NCBI RefSeq assembly: GCF_001653135.1 | Contig: NZ_BDDS01000007.1 | Span: 62,001 to 126,000 of the forward strand | Origin: Pseudoalteromonas neustonica | Lineage (GTDB): Bacteria; Pseudomonadota; Gammaproteobacteria; Enterobacterales; Alteromonadaceae | Length of the DNA: 64,000 nucleotides | Direction: 5' to 3' | In this document: in pieces, positions 55,996 to 64,000 of the stretch | Layout of the letters: every line of letters starts with the position of its first letter | Position numbering within the stretch: position 1 is the stretch's first letter | Position numbers and translations under genes: made by a program | Notes under the pieces: generated by a model | What the model was told of the DNA's origin: nothing | Seen by the model: the letters and a program-made list of their open reading frames with translations, nothing else | Databases searched by the model: none

Positions 55996-58900
55996 ATGAT
56001 AGCAGCCGTTATTCGTTGGTCTGTGACTAATCGCTTTTTTGTATTGTTACTAACTGCAATACTAATTGGTGGCGGTTTATTTGCCGTTAAAAATACCCCT
56101 ATAGATGCCTTGCCGGACTTATCTGATGTGCAGGTGATAGTTAAAACGTCATATCCTGGGCAAGCGCCGCAAGTGGTGCAAGATCAAGTTACTTTTCCGC
56201 TTACCACCGCGATGCTCTCAGTGCCCGGGGCACAAACGGTCCGTGGTTTTTCATTTTTTGGTGACTCCTACGTGTATGTCATCTTTGATGAAAAAACGGA
56301 TCTTTATTGGGCGCGTAGTCGAGTACAAGAGTATTTAAGCCAAGTCGCTAGCCGTTTGCCCGACACTGCAACCGCGGAGCTTGGCCCAGATGCCACCGGT
56401 GTAGGTTGGATCTATTTATATGCGCTGGTGGATAAAACCAATCAGCACGATATTAGCCAATTACGTAGCTTACAAGATTGGTTTTTAAAGTTTGAATTAC
56501 AAACTGTGCCAGGAGTGTCAGAAGTCGCCTCCGTTGGCGGCATGGTGAAACAATATCAAGTCAATGTAGAGCCAGATAAACTGCGTGCTTACGGTATTCC
56601 ACTGAGCTTAATTCAAACGGCCATTAAGCAAGGTAACCAAGAAATGGGCGCTTCGGTAGTGGAAATGGCCGAAGCCGAATACATGGTAACCAGCACCGGT
56701 TATATAAAAAGTGTGGCTGATTTAGAGGCCATTCCGCTGGGGGTGAACGCCAACGGCACACCGCTGCAATTACGCGATGTAGCCGATATTCGCCTTGGCC
56801 CACAAATGCGCCGCGGCATTGCTGAACTAAACGGAGAAGGTGAAGTTGCAGGTGGTGTCGTGGTGATGCGCTATGGCGAAAACGCACAAAAAACCATAGA
56901 GCTGGTTAAAGAAAAGCTCGAATCACTCAAAAAAGGTCTACCTGAAGGCGTTGAAATAGTGCCTGTGTATGACCGCTCTAATTTAATTAAAAGCGCAGTG
57001 GATAACCTAACCAGCAAACTACTTGAAGAGTTAGTGGTGGTCGCACTGATCTGCATCGTGTTTTTGTTTCATGTGCGCTCATCCTTGGTGGCTATTATTA
57101 CTTTACCGCTGGGAATTTTAACGGCATTTATCATCATGTATTGGCAAGGCATTAACGCTAATATTATGTCGCTCGGCGGTATTGCCATTGCCATTGGCGC
57201 GATGACCGATGGTGCGATTGTCATGATCGAAAACATGCATAAACACATGGAAAAAACACCGCTGACTGATGAAAATCGCTGGCAAGTTGTCACCGATGCC
57301 GCCAGCGAAGTCGGCCCAGCGCTATTTTTTAGTTTAATGATTATTACTGTGAGCTTTATGCCAGTATTTATTTTAGAGGCGCAAGAAGGGCGTATGTTTG
57401 CCCCGCTTGCGTACACTAAAACGTATGCCATGGCGGCATCTGCAGGTTTAGCAATTACCTTAGTGCCAGTATTAATGGGCTATTTTATACGTGGCAAAGT
57501 GATTTCAGAGCAGAAAAACCCTGTTAATCGCTTATTAGTTAACGGATATAAGCCATTACTGAATCTCGTTTTACGTTTTCCTAAAATGACCTTGGTGTTG
57601 GCTGTAGTGGTCGCTATTGTTGGCTTTTATCCAGTGAACAAAATTGGCAGTGAGTTTATTCCGCCACTGGATGAAGGCGATCTAATGTATATGCCAACTA
57701 CTTACCCTGGTTTGTCGATTGGTAAAGCGCGAGAGATTTTACAGCAAACAGATAAGCTCATAGCCACAGTGCCCGAGGTGTTAACCGTGTTTGGTAAAGT
57801 AGGACGCGCAGAAACCGCTACCGATCCTGCGCCACTGACTATGATTGAAACTTTTATTCAGCTCAAGCCAAAGGATCAATGGCGCGAAGGCATGACCTTA
57901 GAAAAATTGAAAAAAGAGCTTGATGGTTTAGTGAAATTTCCAGGTCTTACCAACGCATGGGTGATGCCGATAAAAACCCGTATTGATATGCTAGCAACAG
58001 GCATAAAAACCCCTGTAGGTATTAAAGTGGCGGGGCCTAATTTGAGTGAAATTCAAAAAATTGGCCAACAGATTGAGGTCTTGCTTAAAGATGTACCCGG
58101 CACTGCTTCCGTTTACTCTGAGCGTGTTGCTGGTGGGCGTTATATCAAGGTTGATATCAACCGTGAAAAAGCCGCTCGTTATAGCTTAAACATTGCCGAT
58201 GTGCAGCAAGTGGTCGCGACCGCAATTGGTGGTATGAATGTCACCGAAACGGTTGAAGGGCAAGAGCGTTACCCAGTTAACCTACGCTACCCGCAAGATT
58301 ACCGTGATTCACCCGAAGAGTTGATGCTATTGCCAATAGTTACCCCTACAGGGCAGCGTATTGCGCTTGCCGATGTGGCTGATGTATTTATTGAAGATGG
58401 CCCACCGGGTATTAAAAGTGAAAATGCCCGCTTAAATGGCTGGAGCTTTATTGATATTGATGGCATTGATATTGGCAGTTATGTCGATAATGCGCGCCAA
58501 GTGCTTGACGAAAAGCTAGTGCTACCTGCAGGTTATTCAATAACGTGGGCAGGGCAATATGAATACATGGAGCGTGCCAAAGAAAAGCTCGCCTATGTAT
58601 TACCACTAACCTTAGCGATTATAATTGTGTTGTTGTATCTCAATTTTAGAAGCTTTGTTGAAGTGGCAATTATAATGGCCACGTTACCGCTGGTGATGAT
58701 AGGCGGGATCTGGCTCATGTACTTAGAGGGGTTTAACTTCTCGGTCGCCGTGGGGGTTGGTTTTATTGCCCTTGCCGGTGTCGCGGTGGAAATAGGCGTC
58801 ATTATGCTGGTGTACTTAAACCAAGCCTACAATGAAAAGTGCGCCCAAGCACAACAAGCAGGTACTACGCTTAATTTTGTAGAGCTTAAACAAGCCATTG

Positions 58901-59112
58901 TCGAAGGCGCTGGCCTGCGAGTACGCCCAGTGATGATGACAGTCGCGACTATTATAATTGGTTTACTGCCCGTGCTTTATGGCACCGGCACTGGTAGTGA
59001 AGTAATGAGCCGCATTGCAGCACCCATGGTCGGCGGCATGTTCAGCGCGATAGTTCTGACCTTATTAGTGTTACCCGCCGTGTATTTATTGTGGAGAAAG
59101 CGAGGCCTATAA
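55996..59112 (+). CDS. cusA: CusA-like heavy-metal RND efflux pump
   Basis: A 1038-residue inner-membrane RND transporter of the HME class. It has the N-terminal NTPIDALPDLSDVQVIV, the helix-4 motif GAMTDGAIVMIENMHKH and 12 membrane segments. The methionine triad that binds Cu(I)/Ag(I) in E. coli CusA (M573, M623, M672) appears as M566, M616 and M665 with the same spacing (50 and 49), which supports monovalent copper or silver rather than cobalt/zinc. A good ribosome site (TTAGGAGG) precedes the ATG. It ends the operon. Confidence 0.95.
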   Translation: MIAAVIRWSVTNRFFVLLLTAILIGGGLFAVKNTPIDALPDLSDVQVIVKTSYPGQAPQVVQDQVTFPLTTAMLSVPGAQTVRGFSFFGDSYVYVIFDEKTDLYWARSRVQEYLSQVASRLPDTATAELGPDATGVGWIYLYALVDKTNQHDISQLRSLQDWFLKFELQTVPGVSEVASVGGMVKQYQVNVEPDKLRAYGIPLSLIQTAIKQGNQEMGASVVEMAEAEYMVTSTGYIKSVADLEAIPLGVNANGTPLQLRDVADIRLGPQMRRGIAELNGEGEVAGGVVVMRYGENAQKTIELVKEKLESLKKGLPEGVEIVPVYDRSNLIKSAVDNLTSKLLEELVVVALICIVFLFHVRSSLVAIITLPLGILTAFIIMYWQGINANIMSLGGIAIAIGAMTDGAIVMIENMHKHMEKTPLTDENRWQVVTDAASEVGPALFFSLMIITVSFMPVFILEAQEGRMFAPLAYTKTYAMAASAGLAITLVPVLMGYFIRGKVISEQKNPVNRLLVNGYKPLLNLVLRFPKMTLVLAVVVAIVGFYPVNKIGSEFIPPLDEGDLMYMPTTYPGLSIGKAREILQQTDKLIATVPEVLTVFGKVGRAETATDPAPLTMIETFIQLKPKDQWREGMTLEKLKKELDGLVKFPGLTNAWVMPIKTRIDMLATGIKTPVGIKVAGPNLSEIQKIGQQIEVLLKDVPGTASVYSERVAGGRYIKVDINREKAARYSLNIADVQQVVATAIGGMNVTETVEGQERYPVNLRYPQDYRDSPEELMLLPIVTPTGQRIALADVADVFIEDGPPGIKSENARLNGWSFIDIDGIDIGSYVDNARQVLDEKLVLPAGYSITWAGQYEYMERAKEKLAYVLPLTLAIIIVLLYLNFRSFVEVAIIMATLPLVMIGGIWLMYLEGFNFSVAVGVGFIALAGVAVEIGVIMLVYLNQAYNEKCAQAQQAGTTLNFVELKQAIVEGAGLRVRPVMMTVATIIIGLLPVLYGTGTGSEVMSRIAAPMVGGMFSAIVLTLLVLPAVYLLWRKRGL

Positions 59113-59130
59113 ACTTTACATTTTTTGTGT

Positions 59131-59159
59131 AACTTATACTAAAAAGAAAAGTATAAGTT
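59131..59159 (+). terminator. Possible terminator after cusA
   Basis: A perfect 10-bp stem (59131-59140 with 59150-59159) with an A-rich loop, 18 bases after cusA. There is no T-tract, so it may instead protect the mRNA 3' end. Confidence 0.4.
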
Positions 59160-59180
59160 GCACCATAATTACCTTTACTG

Positions 59181-59194
59181 TTGATCTTAATCAC
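59181..59194. promoter_or_regulatory. FNR/CRP-family-type half-palindromic site
   Basis: TTGAT-CTTA-ATCAC matches the FNR box TTGAT-N4-ATCAA in nine of ten positions. Its centre lies about 67 bases before the next gene's ATG. If functional as a class II site, transcription would start near 59229. Confidence 0.45.
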
Positions 59195-59254
59195 TTTTTT
59201 ATGTGGCACGTTTTACGCATTCGTTAACTTAAATTAAATGAGTAAGGAATGCAC

Positions 59255-59710
59255 ATGCAAGTTAAAACAATACACGAAGTGTACGATTGGACTGTACTCT
59301 TTCACACGCAAATGGCTGCCAATTTTTTTAGTTTAAAAGATGATTTAGCAGAGCATAACCGTATGCTCGCAGACTATTTTGTAGAGTACGAAAAAAAGCT
59401 AGCTGAAGATTTAGTGGGTTTTAAGGCCATCACTGAAATCAATACACTAGACACGTATTGCTATGAGTACTTTGTTGAGAATCCTGAGCTGATTAATTTT
59501 ACTGATTTAAACCGTAATACGCGTGTTGATGAGCAAGTGATGCAAGGTTATTTATCAGATCAACACCAAAAGGTAATTAACCTTTATGAGTACTTACTTA
59601 GTCGTGCAGAAACACCAGCTGGCAAAGAGAAGCTAGCACAATTGCTAGAGCTTGAGCAGCAAAGTTTAAAGCAGATGATACAAAGTTCTAATCGCCATAT
59701 GGATATGTAA
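59255..59710 (+). CDS. Helical protein of unknown function, ferritin-like in outline
   Basis: A 151-residue protein from the ATG at 59255, which has AGGA 6 bases upstream; the ATG at 59249 is too close to it. The whole protein is predicted helical, with four long amphipathic stretches (VYDWTVLFHTQMAANFFSLKDD; HNRMLADYFVEYEKKLAEDL; DQHQKVINLYEYLLSRAE; LAQLLELEQQSLKQMI). The outline resembles a ferritin/hemerythrin-like bundle, but the ExxH diiron pattern is not complete. I do not recognise the family. It has a possible FNR-type site upstream and lies between cusA and the convergent ppx. Confidence 0.65.
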   Translation: MQVKTIHEVYDWTVLFHTQMAANFFSLKDDLAEHNRMLADYFVEYEKKLAEDLVGFKAITEINTLDTYCYEYFVENPELINFTDLNRNTRVDEQVMQGYLSDQHQKVINLYEYLLSRAETPAGKEKLAQLLELEQQSLKQMIQSSNRHMDM

Positions 59711-59730
59711 CCATGTGACGAATTGTCGTT

Positions 59731-59762
59731 TAAATTTAGATAGCTAAGGCTATCCAAATTTA
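59731..59762. terminator. Hairpin between convergent genes
   Basis: A 14-bp stem with one mismatch (59731-59744 with 59749-59762) lies between the helical-protein and ppx stops, likely ending both transcripts. Confidence 0.6.
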
Positions 59763-59776
59763 GCTACGTCTGTAAA

Positions 59777-61264
59777 TCATACAAAGTCGATTAAAAAACC
59801 CACCTTTTTCAAGTACCTTTGCTCTTGTTGTAAATCGGCATGCAGCAGGGTTTGTTCATTGAGCCAACCTAGTGGAAACTGCAAAAGCATGCTGTTGCCT
59901 TTTACTGAAACCGCTAGGTCTTGATATTGATCATTAAGGCGCTTTTGGTTCAATAATATGGCCAATCTCAGTAATACAATTAATTGTAATATTTGAAAGT
60001 GCGGCACCGAAAGTAAAGTAGGAAATTCTTCTAAGCGAATTTTTTTACGGTAAAAACGTATCATGCAGCTTAATAGCGTTTGTTGCTGTTGAGTAAACCC
60101 CGGTAGTTGGCTGTTTTCAACTACATATGCGCTGTGTTTATGTAAACCTGATGAGTTAATACCTAAACCTATCTCATGTAATTGCGCTGCCCACAGGAGC
60201 AATTGATGATTATCTAATGAATCTAATTGCCACTCTTTTTGCACTTGCAAGAATAACCAATCAGCGGTATTAGCTACACGTTGTGCGTGTACTTTATCTA
60301 TTGTATTTCTTTCGCTTAAATTAGTAATGGTATTGGTGCGTATATCTTTGAGTGCCAGCTTTTGTTGCATCTCATGAAGTAGGCCTTCGCGTAGCGAAAA
60401 GTCACTGTAGTTCATCTCAGTAATATTAAACAGCTCAAAGATTGCGATTAAAATGGCTAAACCACCACAGATACTCACTTGGCGCTCTGGGCTTAAACCT
60501 TCAATCAGTAGGTTATCAACAGTCTTTGCCGCAATGAACTGGGTTTTAAGTTCGAGCAACCGCTCTAAAGTGATATGTTTTTGCTCGGGATCATTTGTGC
60601 TGATCATCGCTAAAATTGACTTTATTGTGCCTGACGTGCCAACTACTGATTGCCAGCCAGCGCTAATATAAGTGGCAAAAATAACTTCAAGTTCTTGCTC
60701 TGCTTTTATTTGTGCTTTGCTAAAGCGTTTATCGTTAATAATACCATCGGCAAAAAATTGTTTTGTATAACTTACGCAGCCCATATTACGACTTGTTAGC
60801 AGCTTATGTTTAAAGTGTTTGCCAATAATGAGCTCTGTACTACCGCCACCAATATCAATCACTAAGCGGTTTTCATCGTGATGAATGTAATGGGCAACGC
60901 CTTGATAGATTAAACGTGCTTCTTCTTGCCCTGATATCACATCAATATGATAGGGAAAAACAGTACTTGCTTGAGTTAAAAACGAGTTAATGTTTTTAGC
61001 GCGTCTTAATGTGTAGGTTGCAGCAATTTTTACATTGCTGGCAGGGAAGTCTTGTAGCGTTGTTGCAAACTGCTTCAGTATCGCCAGTGCTCTATCAATC
61101 GCAGTTTGGCTTAATTGATTTTTGTCGTCTAAGCCATCAGCTAAATATACGCGTTGTTTTTCTTTATGCAAAATTTGTAGATTGCCATCCACTTCTCTTG
61201 CTACGACTAAATGAAAGCTGTTTGATCCTAAGTCAACCGCAGCAATTGAGGGATAATTATTCAT
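59777..61264 (-). CDS. ppx: Exopolyphosphatase (Ppx/GppA family)
   Basis: A 495-residue actin-like-fold enzyme with AAVDLGSNSFHLVVA, ATYTLRRAKN, DVISGQEEARLIYQGV and IDIGGGSTELIIG, and a C-terminal HD-like domain (about 310-495; QLHEIGLGINSSGLHKHSAYVVEN). It removes phosphate from polyphosphate ends or hydrolyses pppGpp. Its ATG lies within the 3' end of ppk (8-base overlap), so the two are coupled and this is Ppx rather than a free-standing GppA. Confidence 0.93.
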   Translation of the reverse strand: MNNYPSIAAVDLGSNSFHLVVAREVDGNLQILHKEKQRVYLADGLDDKNQLSQTAIDRALAILKQFATTLQDFPASNVKIAATYTLRRAKNINSFLTQASTVFPYHIDVISGQEEARLIYQGVAHYIHHDENRLVIDIGGGSTELIIGKHFKHKLLTSRNMGCVSYTKQFFADGIINDKRFSKAQIKAEQELEVIFATYISAGWQSVVGTSGTIKSILAMISTNDPEQKHITLERLLELKTQFIAAKTVDNLLIEGLSPERQVSICGGLAILIAIFELFNITEMNYSDFSLREGLLHEMQQKLALKDIRTNTITNLSERNTIDKVHAQRVANTADWLFLQVQKEWQLDSLDNHQLLLWAAQLHEIGLGINSSGLHKHSAYVVENSQLPGFTQQQQTLLSCMIRFYRKKIRLEEFPTLLSVPHFQILQLIVLLRLAILLNQKRLNDQYQDLAVSVKGNSMLLQFPLGWLNEQTLLHADLQQEQRYLKKVGFLIDFV

Positions 61265-63344
61265 TATTGTAATTGCCTTCCCATTTTTTTAAGTGATCAT
61301 AAATAGCAATTTGTGAGCGTATTTTTTTACGATTGCCACGCCTCACATAATTATTTTTTTGCTCACTATCGATAATGCGCGCTTTGGTGCGATCTTTAAA
61401 TTGTAGCTCAATAATATCTACAATAAGTCGTTTTAGTTGCTCATCGTAAATGGGAACGCCCACTTCAACACGATGGTCAAGGTTACGGGTCATCCAATCA
61501 GCAGATGAAATATAGACTTTTTCATCACCATTGTTACCAAAAATCATAACGCGTGGATGCTCTAAAAAGCGATCAACAATACTAATAATACGGATGTTAT
61601 CGCTAAAGTTATTGAGCCCAGGAACTAATGAGCACATACCGCGGACAATAATACGGATTTTAACGCCTTTTCTGGCTGCTAAATAAAGGCTATCAACTAG
61701 CGCTTTATCCACTAGGTTGTTTATTTTTACTGTGATTTTACCACTGTGGCCATTTTCAACATGCGTGATCTCTTGCTGAATTAAATTTAAAAGTACGTCA
61801 CGGGCGTTAACGGGTGAAATCATTAAGTGTTCAAAGGTGAACGGCTTGTAGCTGCTTTCTATAAATTTAAATACGCTATCACTTTCATCACAGATGCCTG
61901 TATGTTTAGTGAATAGGCTAAAGTCGGTATATATTTTTGCTGTTTTTTCGTGAAAATTACCAGTGCCTATATGTGCATACTTTACTATTTGGCCTTTCTC
62001 ACGACGATGAATGATACACAGCTTACTGTGAACTTTGAGTGCAGGGATCCCAAATATAACTTTAATGCCTGCACTACTGAGTATTTTTGCCCACTCGATG
62101 TTGTTTTGCTCATCAAAGCGGGCTTTTAGCTCCACCATTACAGTGACTTTTTTACCATTTTTAGCGGCATTGATCAGTGATGAAATAAGCCGAGATTTAC
62201 TCGCAACACGATAAATATTTACCTTAATTTGCGTTACTTTTGGATCAAAAGCAGCTTGGCGAACATATTCAAGTAAATGGTTAAAAGTATGATATGGATA
62301 ATAAAGTAAAATATCTTGTTGGCTAATTGCATCAAATACACTGGCATGATTATTAAAAGCTGTGCATTGCAGCGCGGGGAGTGATTTGTTCTCTAAGTAT
62401 TGACGACCAATATTAGGAAAGCCGATAAAATCTCTAAAGTTACGATAACGTCCGCCTGGGATAAGTGCATCATGGTGGGTGACCCCTAAGCGTTTTTTCA
62501 TTACTTTTAGCATAGGTTCAGGCATCGCTTGATCGTAAACTAAGCGCACAGGTTCAGCGTAAATACGCTGTTTTAAACCTTTAGACATTTTATCTAAAAT
62601 GCCTTCTTCAAGCTCATCATCTAAGTTGTATTCTGCGTCTCGTGTGAGCTTTATTGAGTGACCATGGATTTGAGTAAAGCTAAAGAAACTGCTAAATACA
62701 TCACTTAAAAAAAACAAAATAATGTCATCTAGCATCACGATAGTCTTGTGACGACGGGTTTTTTCAGAAGGTAAAATAACGAAACGTGGCACTCTATCAG
62801 TAGGCACTTCGAGCATCGCGTAGTGGCGTTTGTCGTTAAGCATCTCTACAAATAAGTAAGTCATAGTATCGTTTATATGATCAGAGTAATCTTTGTTTTC
62901 ATCCAACATAATGGGCGATATGTGCTGCAAAACATTGTCATTAAAAAAATTTTTAAGCCAATCAATGTGAAAATCACTAAGTTTTTCAGGACGCTGAACA
63001 TGAATGTTATGGCTGTTTAAATCATGAAGAATTTGCTGGTGAATAAGATTAAATTTTTGACCTAACTGCAGTACTTTTTGTTGTATTTGGGTGAGTAGGA
63101 TCTCATCTTCATCAAAATTTGTATCAGGTAGTTTATTTAGTAAAATACGACGCTTTACATCTGCAACTCTTACCCTGAAAAACTCATCAAGGTTATTCGA
63201 AAAAATACCTAAAAAACGCATCCGTTCAATAATTGGATTGCTTTTGTCTTTGGCTTCTTGCAATACACGTTCATTAAATGACAACCAACTTAATTCTGGA
63301 GCAAAATAACTAATTGTTTGAGGCAACTCAGTGCAGGCGTTCAT
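61257..63344 (-). CDS. ppk: Polyphosphate kinase 1
   Basis: A 695-residue PPK1 with the N-terminal APELSWLSFNERVLQEAKD, RVRVADVKRR, VNIYRVASKSRLISSLI, KVHSKLCIIHRR (with the phospho-acceptor His), AHIGTGNFHEKTAKIYTDFSLFT and the SSADWMTRNLDHRVEVGVPI end. It makes polyphosphate from ATP reversibly at the membrane. A good ribosome site (AAGGAA) precedes the ATG, and a PHO-box-like element lies 46 bases upstream. Confidence 0.98.
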   Translation of the reverse strand: MNACTELPQTISYFAPELSWLSFNERVLQEAKDKSNPIIERMRFLGIFSNNLDEFFRVRVADVKRRILLNKLPDTNFDEDEILLTQIQQKVLQLGQKFNLIHQQILHDLNSHNIHVQRPEKLSDFHIDWLKNFFNDNVLQHISPIMLDENKDYSDHINDTMTYLFVEMLNDKRHYAMLEVPTDRVPRFVILPSEKTRRHKTIVMLDDIILFFLSDVFSSFFSFTQIHGHSIKLTRDAEYNLDDELEEGILDKMSKGLKQRIYAEPVRLVYDQAMPEPMLKVMKKRLGVTHHDALIPGGRYRNFRDFIGFPNIGRQYLENKSLPALQCTAFNNHASVFDAISQQDILLYYPYHTFNHLLEYVRQAAFDPKVTQIKVNIYRVASKSRLISSLINAAKNGKKVTVMVELKARFDEQNNIEWAKILSSAGIKVIFGIPALKVHSKLCIIHRREKGQIVKYAHIGTGNFHEKTAKIYTDFSLFTKHTGICDESDSVFKFIESSYKPFTFEHLMISPVNARDVLLNLIQQEITHVENGHSGKITVKINNLVDKALVDSLYLAARKGVKIRIIVRGMCSLVPGLNNFSDNIRIISIVDRFLEHPRVMIFGNNGDEKVYISSADWMTRNLDHRVEVGVPIYDEQLKRLIVDIIELQFKDRTKARIIDSEQKNNYVRRGNRKKIRSQIAIYDHLKKWEGNYNNE

Positions 63345-63389
63345 GTTCTATTCCTTTGATAGCAGCAGAATAAAATATAGAACATAAAG

Positions 63390-63407
63390 ATGACAGTATA
63401 ATGACAA
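63390..63407 (-). promoter_or_regulatory. PHO box (PhoB-binding site) of ppk-ppx
   Basis: On the minus strand two TGTCAT half-sites exactly 11 bases apart (TTGTCATTATACTGTCAT), as in the consensus CTGTCAT-A-W-A-W-CTGTCA. A TATATT -10-like element follows about 9-10 bases downstream. The pattern predicts induction of ppk-ppx under phosphate starvation. Confidence 0.75.
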
Positions 63408-63434
63408 ACATGTCATTTTTGTGACATGTTTGTC
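63403..63434. repeat. Perfect 13-bp inverted repeat upstream of ppk
   Basis: 63403-63415 is the exact reverse complement of 63422-63434 with a six-base loop. It contains two more TGTCA half-sites in opposite orientation and overlaps the PHO box by five bases. It may be an extra PhoB site or the terminator of the upstream gcvR-like gene, though it lacks a T-tract. Confidence 0.6.
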
Positions 63435-63463
63435 TGTGTTAATTACTGATTTTTAAAAATTAT

Positions 63464-63970
63464 TTATACATCTTCAATATCAACAATTAAATCGGCGGTT
63501 ATCGCTTCAAGCGCAGCTACAACTTCATCTTTGTTCATACCAGCAGGTAAAGAGACTGTTGCGACGGCACTAAAAATAGGCACTCCCCAGTTTGGGGCGC
63601 TTTGTTGTTTAGAGTTTAAGTGAGTGATGTTTGCGCCCTTGTGGCGAATAACACTAGCAAGCTCTTGCACAATACCAGGGCGATCATTACCAGTGATAAC
63701 GAAATTAAGCTTGGCGGCACTGTTATCTGTTGTGTCATCATTCCCCGTTTCAATGCGTACTTCTAATTTAGGAAGTGCATGTAATGAATCTTGTAATTCT
63801 TGTAAATGTTCTTCAGGTACTGTCACTTCTAAAATGCCGGCAAAATGCCCTGCTAAATGACTTAAATTACTGCTTAACCAGTTACCGTGGTGGTTTAAAA
63901 CAGTGGATGATATGTCTTCGACAAGTCCGGGACGATCTTGCCCTAAAATAGTTATAACTAATTGCTTCAT
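63464..63970 (-). CDS. GcvR-like ACT-domain regulator
   Basis: A 168-residue protein with two ACT domains: VITILGQDRPGLVEDISSTVLNHHGNW (2-28 onward) and NFVITGNDRPGIVQELASVIRHKGANI (about 88-114 onward). The repeated D-R-P-G-[LI]-V motif is typical of ligand-binding ACT pairs in GcvR, the glycine-cleavage repressor partner of GcvA. No DNA-binding domain is present. It lies directly upstream of ppk on the same strand, but an intervening inverted repeat and PHO box suggest separate transcription. Confidence 0.85.
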   Translation of the reverse strand: MKQLVITILGQDRPGLVEDISSTVLNHHGNWLSSNLSHLAGHFAGILEVTVPEEHLQELQDSLHALPKLEVRIETGNDDTTDNSAAKLNFVITGNDRPGIVQELASVIRHKGANITHLNSKQQSAPNWGVPIFSAVATVSLPAGMNKDEVVAALEAITADLIVDIEDV

Positions 63971-64000
63971 AAAGTAAATCCCTTAAAATGCCGTAATTAA

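Overview
The window looks like chromosomal DNA of a marine gammaproteobacterium of the order Alteromonadales, most likely Pseudoalteromonas. The evidence is the order tsaE-amiB-mutL-miaA-hfq-hflX-hflK-hflC-purA-motX, a sodium-type flagellar motor gene (motX) directly after purA, moderately low GC, and intergenic palindromic elements. No prophage, integrase, IS transposase, rRNA operon or CRISPR array is visible. Organism and function assignments come from recognising the protein sequences, not from a database search.

Layout. 1-4.2 kb: the end of speD, a FAD-dependent amine-oxidase-like enzyme, a membrane protein with an extra C-terminal domain, a small secreted Cys-rich protein and a VOC-fold protein. 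4.3-9.3 kb: groEL and groES behind a clear heat-shock promoter, fxsA, then cutA-dsbD. 9.5-11.8 kb: aroQ, accB, accC. 11.9-22.8 kb: the tsaE-to-purA core cluster and motX. 22.9-28.3 kb: a CPA1-type cation/proton antiporter, a 1.16-kb gene-poor stretch holding a 265-bp palindromic element, and proBA. 28.4-34.7 kb: a three-gene signalling operon (periplasmic binding protein, histidine kinase with an HPt-like domain, REC-PAS-GGDEF-EAL protein) and one tRNA-Ala(UGC). 34.8-44.3 kb: a lipoprotein, a broken ProX/YbaK-type tRNA-editing gene, an MFS exporter, a DUF2058 protein, cytochrome c, enzymes resembling an acid-sugar (fuconate-like) pathway on two converging strands, an S41 peptidase and slyD. 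44.3-52.4 kb: mltD, a periplasmic metallo-beta-lactamase-fold protein, zapA and its coiled-coil partner, rlmJ, a YbaY-META lipoprotein, a PhnA-like protein, an EAL-HDOD protein and a PqiA-like protein. 52.4-59.1 kb: a copper/silver efflux operon (Met/Cys/His-rich secreted protein, CusC-like, CusB with two fused CusF-like domains, CusA), preceded by a heptanucleotide tandem repeat. 59.2-64 kb: a helical protein of unknown function, ppk-ppx behind a PHO box, and a GcvR-like ACT protein.

The most interesting parts are the binding-protein/kinase/c-di-GMP operon at 28.4-34.4 kb, the seven perfect CTTACAG repeats at the predicted transcription start of the copper operon, and the CusB-CusF-CusF fusion, whose first CusF-like domain keeps all copper ligands while the second has lost them. 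The 265-bp element with competing internal stems, the microhomology-type deletion in the ProX gene and the split sugar-acid gene set also deserve a second look.
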